Assembly (NCBI GenBank): GCA_002320035.1
Contig: DCJL01000001.1
Span: forward strand, 7,155 to 71,154
Direction of reading: 5' to 3'
From: Clostridiales bacterium UBA1701
Lineage (GTDB): Bacteria; Bacillota; Clostridia; Oscillospirales; Oscillospiraceae
DNA length: 64,000 bases
The translations under genes and the position numbers were made by a program. Shown here piece after piece: positions 23,536 through 32,336 of the stretch. The number at the start of each line of letters is the position of its first letter. Within the stretch, counting starts at the first letter, position 1. Under the pieces are notes generated by a model. The model did no database searches. It had not been told where the DNA came from and saw nothing but the letters and a program-made list of their open reading frames with translations.

Positions 23536-25914
23536 ATGTATCAGGTAATCAAGCGTGACGGAAAGATCGTTGATTTTGACATAAACAAAATCGCCGGAGC
23601 CATTAAAAAAGCCTTTGACGCCACCAAGACCGAGTATAACGACAGCGTTATAGACTTTCTTTCCCTAAAGGTCTCGGCAGATTTTCTGCCAAAGATAAAG
23701 GACGGTCTTGTCGCCGTGGAGGATGTACAGGACAGCGTGGAGAGAGTCCTCTCCAGAGGCGGCTACGAGGCCGTGGCCAAGGCCTACATTCTCTACCGCA
23801 AGCAGCGGGAGAAACTGCGCAATATGAACTCCACCTACCTGGACTATAAGGAGACTGTCGACAAGTACCTGAACGTTCTTGACTGGCGCGTGAAGGAAAA
23901 CTCCACCGTCACCTACTCCGTGGGCGGCCTCATCCTCTCCAACTCCGGCGCCATCACCGCCAACTACTGGCTCAGCGAGGTTTACGACCAGGAGATTGGC
24001 GAGGCCCACCGCAACTGCGACCTGCACCTGCACGATCTGAGTATGCTCACCGGCTACTGCGCCGGCTGGAGCCTCAAGCAGCTTATCCAGCAGGGTCTGG
24101 GCATCCCCGGCAAGATCAACTCCTCCCCCGCCAGCCACCTGTCCACGCTCTGCAACCAGATGGTGAACTTTCTGGGCATCATGCAGAACGAATGGGCCGG
24201 TGCCCAGGCTTTCTCCTCCTTTGACACCTATCTGGCCCCCTTTGTCAAGATAGACAATCTGAGCTATAAAGAGGTCAAGCAATGCATCCAGTCCTTTGTT
24301 TTCGGCGTGAACACCCCCTCCCGCTGGGGCACGCAGGCCCCTTTCTCCAACATCACGCTGGACTGGACCGTACCTGCGGACCTGAAGGACCTGCCCGCCA
24401 TCGTTGGCGGCCGGGAGATGGACTTCACCTACGGCGACTGCAAGGCCGAGATGGATATGGTCAACAAGGCTTTTATTGACATCATGATCGAGGGCGACGC
24501 CAATGGGCGTGGCTTCCAGTACCCCATCCCCACCTACTCCATCACCAGAGATTTCGACTGGTCCCCCACTGAGAACAACAAGCTTCTCTTTGAAATGACC
24601 GCCAAGTACGGCACCCCCTACTTCTCCAACTATATAAACTCCGACATGGAGCCTTCCGACGTGCGCTCCATGTGCTGCCGCCTCCGGCTTGACCTGAGAG
24701 AGCTGCGCAAGAAATCCGGCGGCTTCTTCGGCTCCGGCGAGAGCACCGGCTCCATCGGCGTGGTCACGCTGAACATGCCCCGCCTTGCCTATCTCGCCAA
24801 GGATGAGAAGGACTTTTATGCCAGGCTGGACAAGCTCATGGATATCGCCGCCCGCTCCCTGAAGATAAAGCGGGACGTCATCACAAAGCTCCTCGACGCG
24901 GGCCTCTATCCCTACACCAAGTACTACCTCGGTACTTTCGAGAACCACTTCTCCACCATCGGCCTTGTAGGCATGAACGAGGCAGGCCTCAATGCCAAAT
25001 GGATCCGTTCCGACATGACCCATCCCGCCTGCCAGGAATTCACAAAGCAGGTTTTGGACCATATGCGCGAGCGGCTCAGCGATTATCAGGAACTCTACGG
25101 CGACCTCTACAATCTGGAGGCCACTCCCGCTGAGTCCACCTCCTACCGCCTCGCCAAGCACGATGTGGAGCTCTACCCGGATATCATCACCGCGGCCGAG
25201 CCCGGCGGCACCCCCTACTATACCAACAGCTCTCACCTGCCCGTCAGCTACACCGAAGATATATTCGAGGCACTGGACATTCAGGACGAGCTTCAGACCC
25301 GCTACACCTCCGGCACGGTTTTCCACGCCTTCTTGGGCGAGAAGCTGCCCAGCTGGGAAGCAGCGGCAAATCTGGTGCGCAAAATCGCCGAGAATTACAA
25401 GCTCCCCTACTACACGCTCTCCCCCACCTATTCCGTCTGCAAGAACCACGGCTATCTGACCGGCGAGCAGTTTACCTGCCCCACCTGTGGCGAGAGCGCA
25501 GAGGTGTACAGCCGCATCACCGGCTATTACCGCCCCGTGCAGAACTGGAACGCGGGCAAGACCCAGGAGTACAAGGAGCGCAGGACCTATGATGTGGGCC
25601 ACTCCGTACTGCGCCATGAGGGCCCTGTAAATTCCGAGCGCCATGAGGCCCAGCCGGAGAGCGCCCCTGTAAACGAGAACGGCGCCCGGGCCATCCTCTT
25701 CGCCACGCCCACCTGCCCCAACTGCCGCATCGCCTGCTCCTATCTGGATAAGGCCGGCTTCGGTTACGAGAAGCTCATGGCCGAGGAGAATGCGGAACTT
25801 GCCGCCAAATACGGCGTAAAGCAGGCCCCCACTCTGGTCATTACCGACGGGAAAGGCTTCGAGAAGTTTGCCGGGGCGGGAGCCATCAAGAAGTTCCTGA
25901 GCGACAGAGCCTGA
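23536..25914 (+). CDS. nrdD: Anaerobic ribonucleoside-triphosphate reductase with C-terminal redoxin domain
   Basis: Class III reductase making dNTPs without oxygen. Residues 1-90 are an ATP-cone (MYQVIKRDGKIVDFDINKI). The glycyl radical barrel follows, with CCRLRLDLRELRKKSGGFFGSGESTGSIGVVTLN in the active site, a zinc pair CPTC near residue 655, and the radical glycine in RITGYYRPV. After about residue 710 comes an extra glutaredoxin/thioredoxin-like domain with a CPNC motif (FATPTCPNCRIACSYL). Formate is the usual reductant for this class; a built-in redoxin plus trxB next door points to NADPH-thioredoxin reductase electrons. The 792-residue length fits this fusion. Confidence 0.95.
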   Translation: MYQVIKRDGKIVDFDINKIAGAIKKAFDATKTEYNDSVIDFLSLKVSADFLPKIKDGLVAVEDVQDSVERVLSRGGYEAVAKAYILYRKQREKLRNMNSTYLDYKETVDKYLNVLDWRVKENSTVTYSVGGLILSNSGAITANYWLSEVYDQEIGEAHRNCDLHLHDLSMLTGYCAGWSLKQLIQQGLGIPGKINSSPASHLSTLCNQMVNFLGIMQNEWAGAQAFSSFDTYLAPFVKIDNLSYKEVKQCIQSFVFGVNTPSRWGTQAPFSNITLDWTVPADLKDLPAIVGGREMDFTYGDCKAEMDMVNKAFIDIMIEGDANGRGFQYPIPTYSITRDFDWSPTENNKLLFEMTAKYGTPYFSNYINSDMEPSDVRSMCCRLRLDLRELRKKSGGFFGSGESTGSIGVVTLNMPRLAYLAKDEKDFYARLDKLMDIAARSLKIKRDVITKLLDAGLYPYTKYYLGTFENHFSTIGLVGMNEAGLNAKWIRSDMTHPACQEFTKQVLDHMRERLSDYQELYGDLYNLEATPAESTSYRLAKHDVELYPDIITAAEPGGTPYYTNSSHLPVSYTEDIFEALDIQDELQTRYTSGTVFHAFLGEKLPSWEAAANLVRKIAENYKLPYYTLSPTYSVCKNHGYLTGEQFTCPTCGESAEVYSRITGYYRPVQNWNAGKTQEYKERRTYDVGHSVLRHEGPVNSERHEAQPESAPVNENGARAILFATPTCPNCRIACSYLDKAGFGYEKLMAEENAELAAKYGVKQAPTLVITDGKGFEKFAGAGAIKKFLSDRA

Positions 25915-25930
25915 GCACATATCAGATAAG

Positions 25931-25954
25931 CGGGGCCGGCTTTCGCCGGCCTCG
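25931..25954 (+). terminator. Hairpin between nrdD and trxB
   Basis: A 10-bp GC-rich stem (GGCCGGC/GCCGGCC core, loop TTTC) is followed only by short T tracts. It may reduce rather than block transcription into trxB. Confidence 0.6.
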
Positions 25955-25991
25955 TTTCCGAAGAAAGGATAAAAAGGGATATTCACATATA

Positions 25992-26897
25992 ATGTACGAC
26001 ATCATCATCATCGGCGGCGGCCCGGCGGGGCTCACCGCGGCAACATACGCCAGAAGGGCGGGAAAATCCGTCCTCGTTTTGGAAAAAAATGCCTTCGGCG
26101 GTCAGATCACCTGGTCCCCCCGGGTGGAGAATTTTCCGGGCTTTGTATCCATCAGCGGCACAGAACTGGGGGATAAATTTCTTGCGCAGGCCATGGAGCA
26201 GGGGGCCGAGGTTGAGCTGGACGAGGCGCGCTCGGTAAAGGACGGGGGCGGCGTTAAGACCGTCCTCTGCGAGTCCGGCGCGGAATTTCAGGCCCGGGCG
26301 CTCATAATCGCCGCCGGCGCAAAGCCCCGTATGCTGGGCCTGCCCCGGGAGGAAGCGCTTGTCGGCAGCGGCGTATGCTTCTGCGCCGTATGCGACGGGG
26401 CCTTTTATAAAGGCCGCCCCGTGGCTGTAAACGGCGGCGGCAACAGCGCCTTGCAGGATGCGCTGCTGCTGAGCGAAAAGTGCAGCCGGGTCTATCTTAT
26501 CCACCGGCGCAGCAGCTTTCGCGGCGAGGCCCGGTTGGTGGAGGCCCTTAAGGCCCGGGACAATGTGGAATTGATCCTGGGCGCTTCCGTAAAGGCGCTT
26601 CTGGGCGAGGGCGCGCTTACGGGGCTGGTGCTGGACCAGGAGGGGGCGGGGCGCACCCTCGCTGTGGACGGGCTCTTTGTGGCCGTGGGCCATAGGCCGG
26701 ATCTGGAGCCCTTTTCCTCCCTGCTCGCTCTGGATGAGCGGGGCTATGCCGCCGCCGGAGAGGACTGTGCCGCCCCCTGCCCCGGCGTCTTTGTGGCCGG
26801 GGACTGCCGGGGAAAAAAAGTCCGCCAGCTCACCACCGCCGTTTCCGACGGCGCCTGCGCCGCTCTGGCTGCCTGCGAGTATCTGGACCATTGCTGA
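25992..26897 (+). CDS. trxB: Thioredoxin reductase (flavoprotein)
   Basis: FAD/NAD(P)-dependent disulfide reductase of 301 residues. The N-terminal FAD site is IIIGGGPAGLTAA (5-17), the redox pair is CAVC at 131-134, the NADPH-binding glycine motif is NGGGNSALQDAL near 147-158, and a GDCRG segment near the C-terminus closes the FAD site. The position directly after nrdD, whose tail is a redoxin, suggests it feeds electrons to that domain. It may also serve general thioredoxins. Confidence 0.93.
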   Translation: MYDIIIIGGGPAGLTAATYARRAGKSVLVLEKNAFGGQITWSPRVENFPGFVSISGTELGDKFLAQAMEQGAEVELDEARSVKDGGGVKTVLCESGAEFQARALIIAAGAKPRMLGLPREEALVGSGVCFCAVCDGAFYKGRPVAVNGGGNSALQDALLLSEKCSRVYLIHRRSSFRGEARLVEALKARDNVELILGASVKALLGEGALTGLVLDQEGAGRTLAVDGLFVAVGHRPDLEPFSSLLALDERGYAAAGEDCAAPCPGVFVAGDCRGKKVRQLTTAVSDGACAALAACEYLDHC

Positions 26898-26909
26898 ACC
26901 TCCTGGCTG

Positions 26910-26960
26910 ATATAAGCCGCCTCCCCGCTTCCAATACAGAAGTGGGGAGGCGGCTTATAT
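26910..26960. terminator. Long bidirectional terminator
   Basis: A 22-bp stem (one G-U pair) with a 7-nt loop lies between convergent trxB and the HAD gene. Its last base is the first base of the HAD stop codon on the minus strand. Confidence 0.85.
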
Positions 26961-27802
26961 CATACTTCCCCCGCCAGGGCCCGCCAGATCATCTGCGCCA
27001 CGCCGGAGTGTTCGTTATCTCCGGTTTCCATATCCGCGGCGGCCTTCACCGCCTCCGCGGCGTTGGCCATGGCTACCCCCAGCCCAGCCGCCCGAAGCAT
27101 GTTTATATCATTGCTGCCGTCTCCAAAAGCCATGGTCTGGCCCATATCCAGCCCCAAGCGCCCGCAGAGGGCTTTCAGGGCCAGGCCCTTGTCGGCGTCA
27201 AGGCTGTTTATCTCAATATTGTTCCAGAAAGAGGTGGTCACGGCGAGGCCCGGAAAGCGCCCCGCCAGCGTCTCAAGCTGGCGCGTCCGCTCGGACATCT
27301 GTTCCGGGCGGAAATACATCTGCATTTTCTGCACCGGCCTGCCCCGTACTTCCAGCGTCTCCGCCAGATTGGGGACCGGCGTTCTCAGCCTGCGCACCAG
27401 ATCCAGCACATAGCGCTCCTCACCGAAAAATTCGTCTATCCTGCCGTACATATCCCCGCTCATCCAGCCCCGGTTGTCCTGATAGCAGTCGTACAGCACG
27501 GGCAGCGCGTCCATATACCGGCAGAGCGCCAGCGCCATTTTCACAGGGATCTCCCCCCTGTACAGCACCCGGTCCTCCAGCGTATCATAAACATAGGCCC
27601 CGTTCACGCTGATATAATAACGCAGAAAGGGCAGGCTTCTTATCTCCTCCGGGATGCCGCCGATGATGCGCCCGGTAGCCGCCGCCACGACGGCGCCGCT
27701 CTCCGCGGCGGCTTCAAGGGCCCGCAGATTCTCCGGCGATACCTGTTTTCTGCCGTCCAGCAGGGTTCCGTCCAGGTCAAAGGCAATGAGCTTATATTTC
27801 AA
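26960..27802 (-). CDS. Cof-type HAD-IIB sugar phosphatase-like hydrolase
   Basis: A 280-residue cytosolic hydrolase of the haloacid dehalogenase superfamily. Motif I is FDLDGTLLDG at 8-17, with the nucleophile Asp and the acid-base Asp. Motif II is ATGR near 42-45, motif III the Lys in LDADKGLAL, and motif IV FGDGSNDINML near 231-241. The type IIB cap lies between motifs II and III. Such enzymes usually dephosphorylate sugar phosphates or flavin intermediates; the substrate cannot be told. GGAGG lies upstream of the ATG and a promoter at 27834-27862. Confidence 0.92.
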   Translation of the reverse strand: MKYKLIAFDLDGTLLDGRKQVSPENLRALEAAAESGAVVAAATGRIIGGIPEEIRSLPFLRYYISVNGAYVYDTLEDRVLYRGEIPVKMALALCRYMDALPVLYDCYQDNRGWMSGDMYGRIDEFFGEERYVLDLVRRLRTPVPNLAETLEVRGRPVQKMQMYFRPEQMSERTRQLETLAGRFPGLAVTTSFWNNIEINSLDADKGLALKALCGRLGLDMGQTMAFGDGSNDINMLRAAGLGVAMANAAEAVKAAADMETGDNEHSGVAQMIWRALAGEV

Positions 27803-27833
27803 AATTCACGTCCTCCATGTTTTATTCTCCCTG

Positions 27834-27862
27834 ATTATCCCCCACCCTTCTCTGTTTGGCAA
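27834..27862 (-). promoter_or_regulatory. Promoter of the HAD hydrolase gene
   Basis: On the minus strand: TTGCCA (27862-27857), 17-bp spacer, GATAAT (27839-27834), about 30 bp from the start codon. Confidence 0.65.
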
Positions 27863-27990
27863 GCTTTTTTCCGGCGGAACTTTGTGAAAAACCTGTTAAT
27901 ATTTTTATATTCTGTGGGGCTTCACCGGAAAACCGGGGGAAACCAACCTTTGTTTTTTTCCCCGCCGCCCAGCGATTTTCCGATTTACTA

Positions 27991-28019
27991 TTGCAAAGTT
28001 TTTATTTTCGGTGTATTAT
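27991..28019 (+). promoter_or_regulatory. Promoter of the TAXI TRAP operon
   Basis: TTGCAA (27991-27996), 17-bp spacer, TATTAT (28014-28019). The rest of the 27803-28075 gap is A/T-rich with no gene. Confidence 0.65.
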
Positions 28020-28075
28020 TAGATTGCTATTTATATTTCGGGTAACTAAAAAACCTTGTATCAGGAGGAACTCTT

Positions 28076-29050
28076 ATGAAGAAATTTATCGCTATGCTCT
28101 GCGTTCTCTGCCTGGCTTTTGCCCTCTGCGCCTGCGGCAATTCCGGCAGTGACGGTTCCAAAGCCCCCGCTGGTGATTCCCTTACCTTCACCACAGGCGG
28201 CGACACCGGTACATATTACGGCTACGGCAGCGTCCTGGCTCAGTATGTCTCTTCCAACTCCGATATTTCCGTTACCGCAGTTGTCGGCAACGGCTCCCAG
28301 GCCAATGTTGAGGACCTCAACTCCGGCGCCGTTCAGCTTGGCTTCTGCCAGTCCGACGTTATGAGCTACGCTTACACCGGCACCAACCTCTTTGCCGAGA
28401 CCGGCGCCGTGGACAGCTTTTCCGTCGTTGCCGCCCTCTACATGGAGCAGGTTCAGATCGTCACCATGAACGCCGACATCAAGACCGTTGATGACCTGAA
28501 GGGCAAAACCGTCTCCATCGGCGTGGCCGGCTCCGGCGTTTACTTCAACGCCATTGACGTTCTCGGTGTTTACGGCATGACCGAGGATGACATCACTCCC
28601 GTCTACCAGAACTTCAGTGACAGCGCCGAGAGCCTGAAGGACGGCAAGATTGACGCCGCCTTTATCGTGGCCGGCGCCCCCACCACCGCCATCACCGACC
28701 TGTCCACCGGCGGTCAGGTTTACCTTGTCAGCATTGACGATGAGCACATTGATCAGCTCATCGCCAAGTCTCCCTACTACAGCGCCTACACCGTTCCTGC
28801 TTCCACTTACGGCATGCCTGAGGACTGCCAGACCGTCGCCATCGGTGCTGTTGTCCTGGCCCGAGACGATGTATCCGAGGACTCCATTTACGCTTTCGTC
28901 TCCACCATTTTTGAAAACGCCGGCAGCATTCAGCACGGCAAGGCCGAGGAGCTGAGCCTTGAATTTGCCTCTTCCATTACCGATGTCCCCTATCACCCCG
29001 GCGCCGCCAAGTACTTCGCTGAAAAAGGCATCGAGGTTTCCGTAAAGTAA
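28076..29050 (+). CDS. TAXI-family TRAP transporter substrate-binding lipoprotein
   Basis: An extracellular solute receptor of 324 residues. The signal peptide ends in a lipobox (LCACG), so it is lipid-anchored. TAXI family features are TFTTGGDTGTYYGYG near 36-50, VEDLNSGAVQLGFCQSDV near 80-97, and DDLKGKTVSIGVAGSGVYFNA near 138-158. Members bind glutamate or related organic acids in known cases; the ligand here is unknown. A strong hairpin follows, so the binding protein is probably made in excess over the permease. Confidence 0.93.
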   Translation: MKKFIAMLCVLCLAFALCACGNSGSDGSKAPAGDSLTFTTGGDTGTYYGYGSVLAQYVSSNSDISVTAVVGNGSQANVEDLNSGAVQLGFCQSDVMSYAYTGTNLFAETGAVDSFSVVAALYMEQVQIVTMNADIKTVDDLKGKTVSIGVAGSGVYFNAIDVLGVYGMTEDDITPVYQNFSDSAESLKDGKIDAAFIVAGAPTTAITDLSTGGQVYLVSIDDEHIDQLIAKSPYYSAYTVPASTYGMPEDCQTVAIGAVVLARDDVSEDSIYAFVSTIFENAGSIQHGKAEELSLEFASSITDVPYHPGAAKYFAEKGIEVSVK

Positions 29051-29068
29051 GCAATTTTTGCGCCTGAT

Positions 29069-29103
29069 AACTACGGCGCCGTTTCGGCGCCGTAGTTTTT
29101 ATA
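29069..29103 (+). terminator. Attenuating terminator between receptor and permease
   Basis: AACTACGGCGCC pairs perfectly with GGCGCCGTAGTT around GTTTC, followed by TTTATAATTT. It lies inside the operon and probably lets only part of the transcripts reach the permease gene. Confidence 0.82.
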
Positions 29104-29155
29104 ATTTAGGGGACATCGCCCGTGTCCACTGTTCAGAAAGGAGTAAAACGCAAGT

Positions 29156-31135
29156 ATGTCTTTGAACCACAAGCATGACAATTACAGCCCTCCCACCACC
29201 GATGAAGTAGACGTAGGCAGTGCCAAGGACGTGGAGGAGATCATGCGCAAATACGACCGGGAATCCAACACCCGTATCTGGGAAGGTACCCCCGCGCTGA
29301 TCATACGCCTGCTCATGGTCGCCTTTTCCGCGTACTGCATCTGGTCTACTCTGTTCAGCGTGGCTGCTCTTGAAAAGCGGCTTACGATTTTCCTGGCCCT
29401 TATCATCATCATGGGCTATCTTACCTACCCCGCCAGCAAACACCATGTCCGTACAAATTTTGTGCCCTGGTATGACTTTGTGCTGATGTTTGTGGGCGCC
29501 GCCTCTTTCATTTACTACTGCGTCAGTTATGACGCGCTTGTGAAGATACTCACCAGCGCCTCTAAAATGAACGCGCTTTACACAGTGATCGGCATCATTG
29601 GCATACTCTGCCTTATGGAGCTCTGCCGCCGCTGCGTGGGCGTGCCTATACTCTGTGTGGTGGGCGCTCTGCTTATCTACACTTTCTCCACAGGCATCGG
29701 TACCGAGCGTATACTCTACACCCTGTTTTACACGACCAGCGGCGTCCTGTCAACGCCCATTCAGGTCTGTGCCAAGTACATCGTGGTCTTTATTATCTTT
29801 GGCGCTTTTCTTGAGCGCACAGGCATTGCCGCCTTTTTTATCGAACTTGCCAACTCCCTTGTGGGCGGTTTCTCCGGCGGCCCGGCCAAGGTGGCCGTCA
29901 TTTCCTCCGCCCTCTGCGGCATGGTATCCGGCTCCTCTGTGGGCAATACTGTTACCACCGGCTCCGTCACCATCCCCATGATGAAAAAGACCGGGTACAA
30001 GGCTGAGTTTGCCGGTGCAGTTGAGGCTGCCGCCTCCACCGGCGGGCAGATCATGCCCCCCATTATGGGCGCCGCCGCTTTTCTTATGGCGGAATACATG
30101 AACGTGACTTATGCGGAAGTAGCCCTCCGGGCCATTCTGCCGGCGGTGCTTTACTTTACGGGCATCTTTATCGCCGTCCATCTTGAAGCCAAAAAACTTG
30201 GCCTTCGGGGTATCCGCCGGGAGGAGCTGCCCAAGATAAGTAAGCTTATCGGGCGCATCTATCTGCTGCTGCCTCTGGTCGTCCTGGTTGCCTTGGTTAC
30301 CACAGGCACCCGTTCCATGCAGTTCTCCGCCTCCATTGCCATCCTGGCGGCCATCATTGTAAGCCTTTTCGACAAGGAGGATCGCATTACCTTCCCCCGA
30401 ATCCTTGAGGCACTGGAAGCCGGCGGAAAGGGTACCATCACCGTGGCCGTGGCCTGCTCCATGGCAGGCATTATTGCCGGCTGCATTACCGCTACCGGCC
30501 TTGCTTCCAAGCTCATCTCCGGCGTTGTATCCATCAGCAATCAGGTTACCATTATGGACCCCACGCTTGTGGCCCTTTTCCTGACTATGCTCTGCTGCAT
30601 CATTCTGGGCATGGGCGTGCCCACCACCGCGAACTACTGCATCATGGCCTCCACCTGCGCGCCCATTCTTATCACCATCGGTGTTCCTAAGATTGCGGCC
30701 CACTTCTTTGTATTCTACTTCGGCATCGTGGCTGATATCACGCCTCCTGTGGCCCTGGCAGCCTACGCTGGCTCTGCCATTGCCAAGTCAAATCCAATGA
30801 AAACAGGCATCAATGCCACAAAGCTTGCCATCGGCGCTTTTGTTGTGCCTTATATTTTCTGCCTTAACCCGGCCATGCTTTTTATAGACACCACCGCCTT
30901 CACCGTAGTGCAGATCATCATCACCTCCCTGGTTGGTATCTTCGGCGTCGCGGCGGCTATGAACGGCTATCTGTTCCGGCATATCGGCTGGCCTGCGCGC
31001 ATCATAATCTGTGTTGCCGGCCTGCTGATGATGGACCCCACGCTGGTCACCGATATGATCGGCATCGTCCTTTTCGCCGCAGCCGTCGCCTGGCAGTATT
31101 TCGGCGCAAAGCGCAGCGCGGCCGCGGCCGTCTGA
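29156..31135 (+). CDS. TRAP transporter fused DctQM-type permease (TAXI-associated)
   Basis: Secondary transporter driven by an ion gradient, taking substrate from the TAXI receptor. The 659-residue protein has a soluble N-terminus of about 45 residues, four or five helices of the small-subunit type, then a long large-subunit region with many helices. It includes SGSSVGNTVTTGSVTIPMM near 262-280, EAAASTGGQIMPPIMGAAAF near 285-304 and a second GMGVPTTANYC motif. Both inverted repeats typical of DctM are visible. Fusion of the two membrane subunits is usual for TAXI systems. Confidence 0.93.
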   Translation: MSLNHKHDNYSPPTTDEVDVGSAKDVEEIMRKYDRESNTRIWEGTPALIIRLLMVAFSAYCIWSTLFSVAALEKRLTIFLALIIIMGYLTYPASKHHVRTNFVPWYDFVLMFVGAASFIYYCVSYDALVKILTSASKMNALYTVIGIIGILCLMELCRRCVGVPILCVVGALLIYTFSTGIGTERILYTLFYTTSGVLSTPIQVCAKYIVVFIIFGAFLERTGIAAFFIELANSLVGGFSGGPAKVAVISSALCGMVSGSSVGNTVTTGSVTIPMMKKTGYKAEFAGAVEAAASTGGQIMPPIMGAAAFLMAEYMNVTYAEVALRAILPAVLYFTGIFIAVHLEAKKLGLRGIRREELPKISKLIGRIYLLLPLVVLVALVTTGTRSMQFSASIAILAAIIVSLFDKEDRITFPRILEALEAGGKGTITVAVACSMAGIIAGCITATGLASKLISGVVSISNQVTIMDPTLVALFLTMLCCIILGMGVPTTANYCIMASTCAPILITIGVPKIAAHFFVFYFGIVADITPPVALAAYAGSAIAKSNPMKTGINATKLAIGAFVVPYIFCLNPAMLFIDTTAFTVVQIIITSLVGIFGVAAAMNGYLFRHIGWPARIIICVAGLLMMDPTLVTDMIGIVLFAAAVAWQYFGAKRSAAAAV

Positions 31136-31156
31136 GCGCTGTTCTTTAAATACGAA

Positions 31157-31194
31157 GCCACCGGTCCTGTTTCACACAGGGCCGGTGGTTTTCC
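31157..31194 (+). terminator. Terminator of the TAXI TRAP operon
   Basis: A 13-bp stem (CCACCGGTCCTGT arm, one G-U pair) with a TTCAC loop is followed by TTTT. Confidence 0.8.
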
Positions 31195-31246
31195 ACTGCC
31201 GCCGCCATTTTTTCTCCGCTTTCTTCTAAGGGTCTGACAGCAATTT

Positions 31247-32023
31247 TCAGGCGGTTATATCCTTTTTTATCTGTTTGATCGCGTTCTTTTCGAGCCGGGA
31301 GACCTGGGCTTGGGATATGCCCACCTCCTTGGCCACCTCCATTTGGGTCCGTCCATCGTAAAAACGCAAAGCCAGGATACGCTTCTCCCGGCCCGTCAGG
31401 CGGCGCATGGCCTCCTCCAGGGCGATCTGCTCCAGCCAGTGCTCGTCGGTATTGCGCGTATCGCCAATCTGATCCATGACGCAGGCGTTTTCGCTTCCGT
31501 CGCTGTAAACCGGGTCATAGAGGGAAACCGGGTCACAGATGGCCTCCAGCGCAAAGACCACATCCTGGCGCTGAAGCTCAAGGTGCTTGGCAATCGCGTC
31601 CACGTCCGGTTCCCGGCCATTCTCGGCAGTCAGCTTTTCCCTGGCCTGGAGGACCCTGTAAGCCGTGTCCCGCATGGAGCGGGACACCCGGACGGCGCTG
31701 TGATCCCGCAGGAAGCGGCGCAGCTCTCCGGCTATCATGGGCACGCCATAGGTGGAAAACTGCACATTCTGATTGAGATCAAAGCAGTCCACGGCTTTGA
31801 TCAGTCCTATAACGCCCACCTGGAACAAATCGTCCATACTCTCCCCCCTGCCCGCAAATTTCTGCACCACCGACAGCACAAGGCGCAGGTTGCCCGATAT
31901 AAGCTGGTCCCGGGCGGAAGAATCCCCGGCACGGGCCTTTTCCAGAAGTTTGCGGGTTTCAGAGCCCTTCAGTACCGGGAGGCTTGCGGTGTTCACGCCG
32001 CAGATTTCAACTTTTCCCTGCAT
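31247..32023 (-). CDS. sigG: Sporulation sigma factor G
   Basis: Late forespore-specific sigma factor of 258 residues. The N-terminus KVEICGVNTASLPVLK is diagnostic for SigG. Region 2 spans about 43-82 (GNLRLVLSVVQKF, DDLFQVGVIGLIKAVDCFD), FSTYGVPMIAGELRRFLRD follows, and region 4 ends with the helix-turn-helix TQMEVAKEVGISQAQVSRLE near 226-246. The ATG at 32023 has GGAGAG eight bases upstream; the longer open frame is not needed. No spoIIG genes are adjacent. Upstream on the minus strand, GGTATC and AATAATAA about 17 bp apart vaguely resemble a SigF/SigG promoter, and a TTTCCCGGCCCGGGAAA palindrome lies between. Confidence 0.95.
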   Translation of the reverse strand: MQGKVEICGVNTASLPVLKGSETRKLLEKARAGDSSARDQLISGNLRLVLSVVQKFAGRGESMDDLFQVGVIGLIKAVDCFDLNQNVQFSTYGVPMIAGELRRFLRDHSAVRVSRSMRDTAYRVLQAREKLTAENGREPDVDAIAKHLELQRQDVVFALEAICDPVSLYDPVYSDGSENACVMDQIGDTRNTDEHWLEQIALEEAMRRLTGREKRILALRFYDGRTQMEVAKEVGISQAQVSRLEKNAIKQIKKDITA

Positions 32024-32156
32024 TGTATCTCTCCAATCCACTCTTCCAAAAAAGAGTGTGTTTATTATTTCCCGGCCCGGGAAATTTGATACCGCCTCTC
32101 TCCGGCGCGAAAAGGGGCGAAACAGGGGAAAGCCTTGCGTTCGCAAGAAAAAAGGC

Positions 32157-32185
32157 TTGACAAACGCTTCTTATTCAGGTATATT
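32157..32185 (+). promoter_or_regulatory. Sigma-A promoter of rplJ-rplL
   Basis: TTGACA (32157-32162), 17-bp spacer, TATATT (32180-32185), giving a transcript start near 32192, at the beginning of the L10 leader. Confidence 0.82.
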
Positions 32186-32191
32186 TATCTG

Positions 32192-32301
32192 GCGCTCCGA
32201 AGACAGCAGGTGGCATCCGCCGTAATTCCTGCCGAGGACATCAACAATATCTTGATTGTTTTTGTGTCTCTGCGTCTTTATGCCGCAGGGGTTTTCTTTT
32301 T
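32192..32301 (+). promoter_or_regulatory. L10 ribosomal-protein leader with attenuator
   Basis: The leader carries the conserved L10(L12)4-binding features: CCGAAGACAGCAGGTGG near 32197-32213 and TAATTCCTGCCGAGGA near 32223-32238. A terminator-like hairpin (CTCTGCG with CGCAGGG, 32268-32290) and TTTTCTTTTT follow. By the known mechanism in Firmicutes, excess L10 complex binds the leader and favours termination before rplJ. Confidence 0.87.
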
Positions 32302-32336
32302 GAGCGTGATCACTAGTGTGGAGGTGAAATACACAC

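Noticed and set aside
23665..25986. A 773-codon minus-strand frame opposite nrdD
   Set aside because: It is a GC-rich shadow with Gly/Val/Ala-dominated composition. The plus strand matches NrdD throughout.
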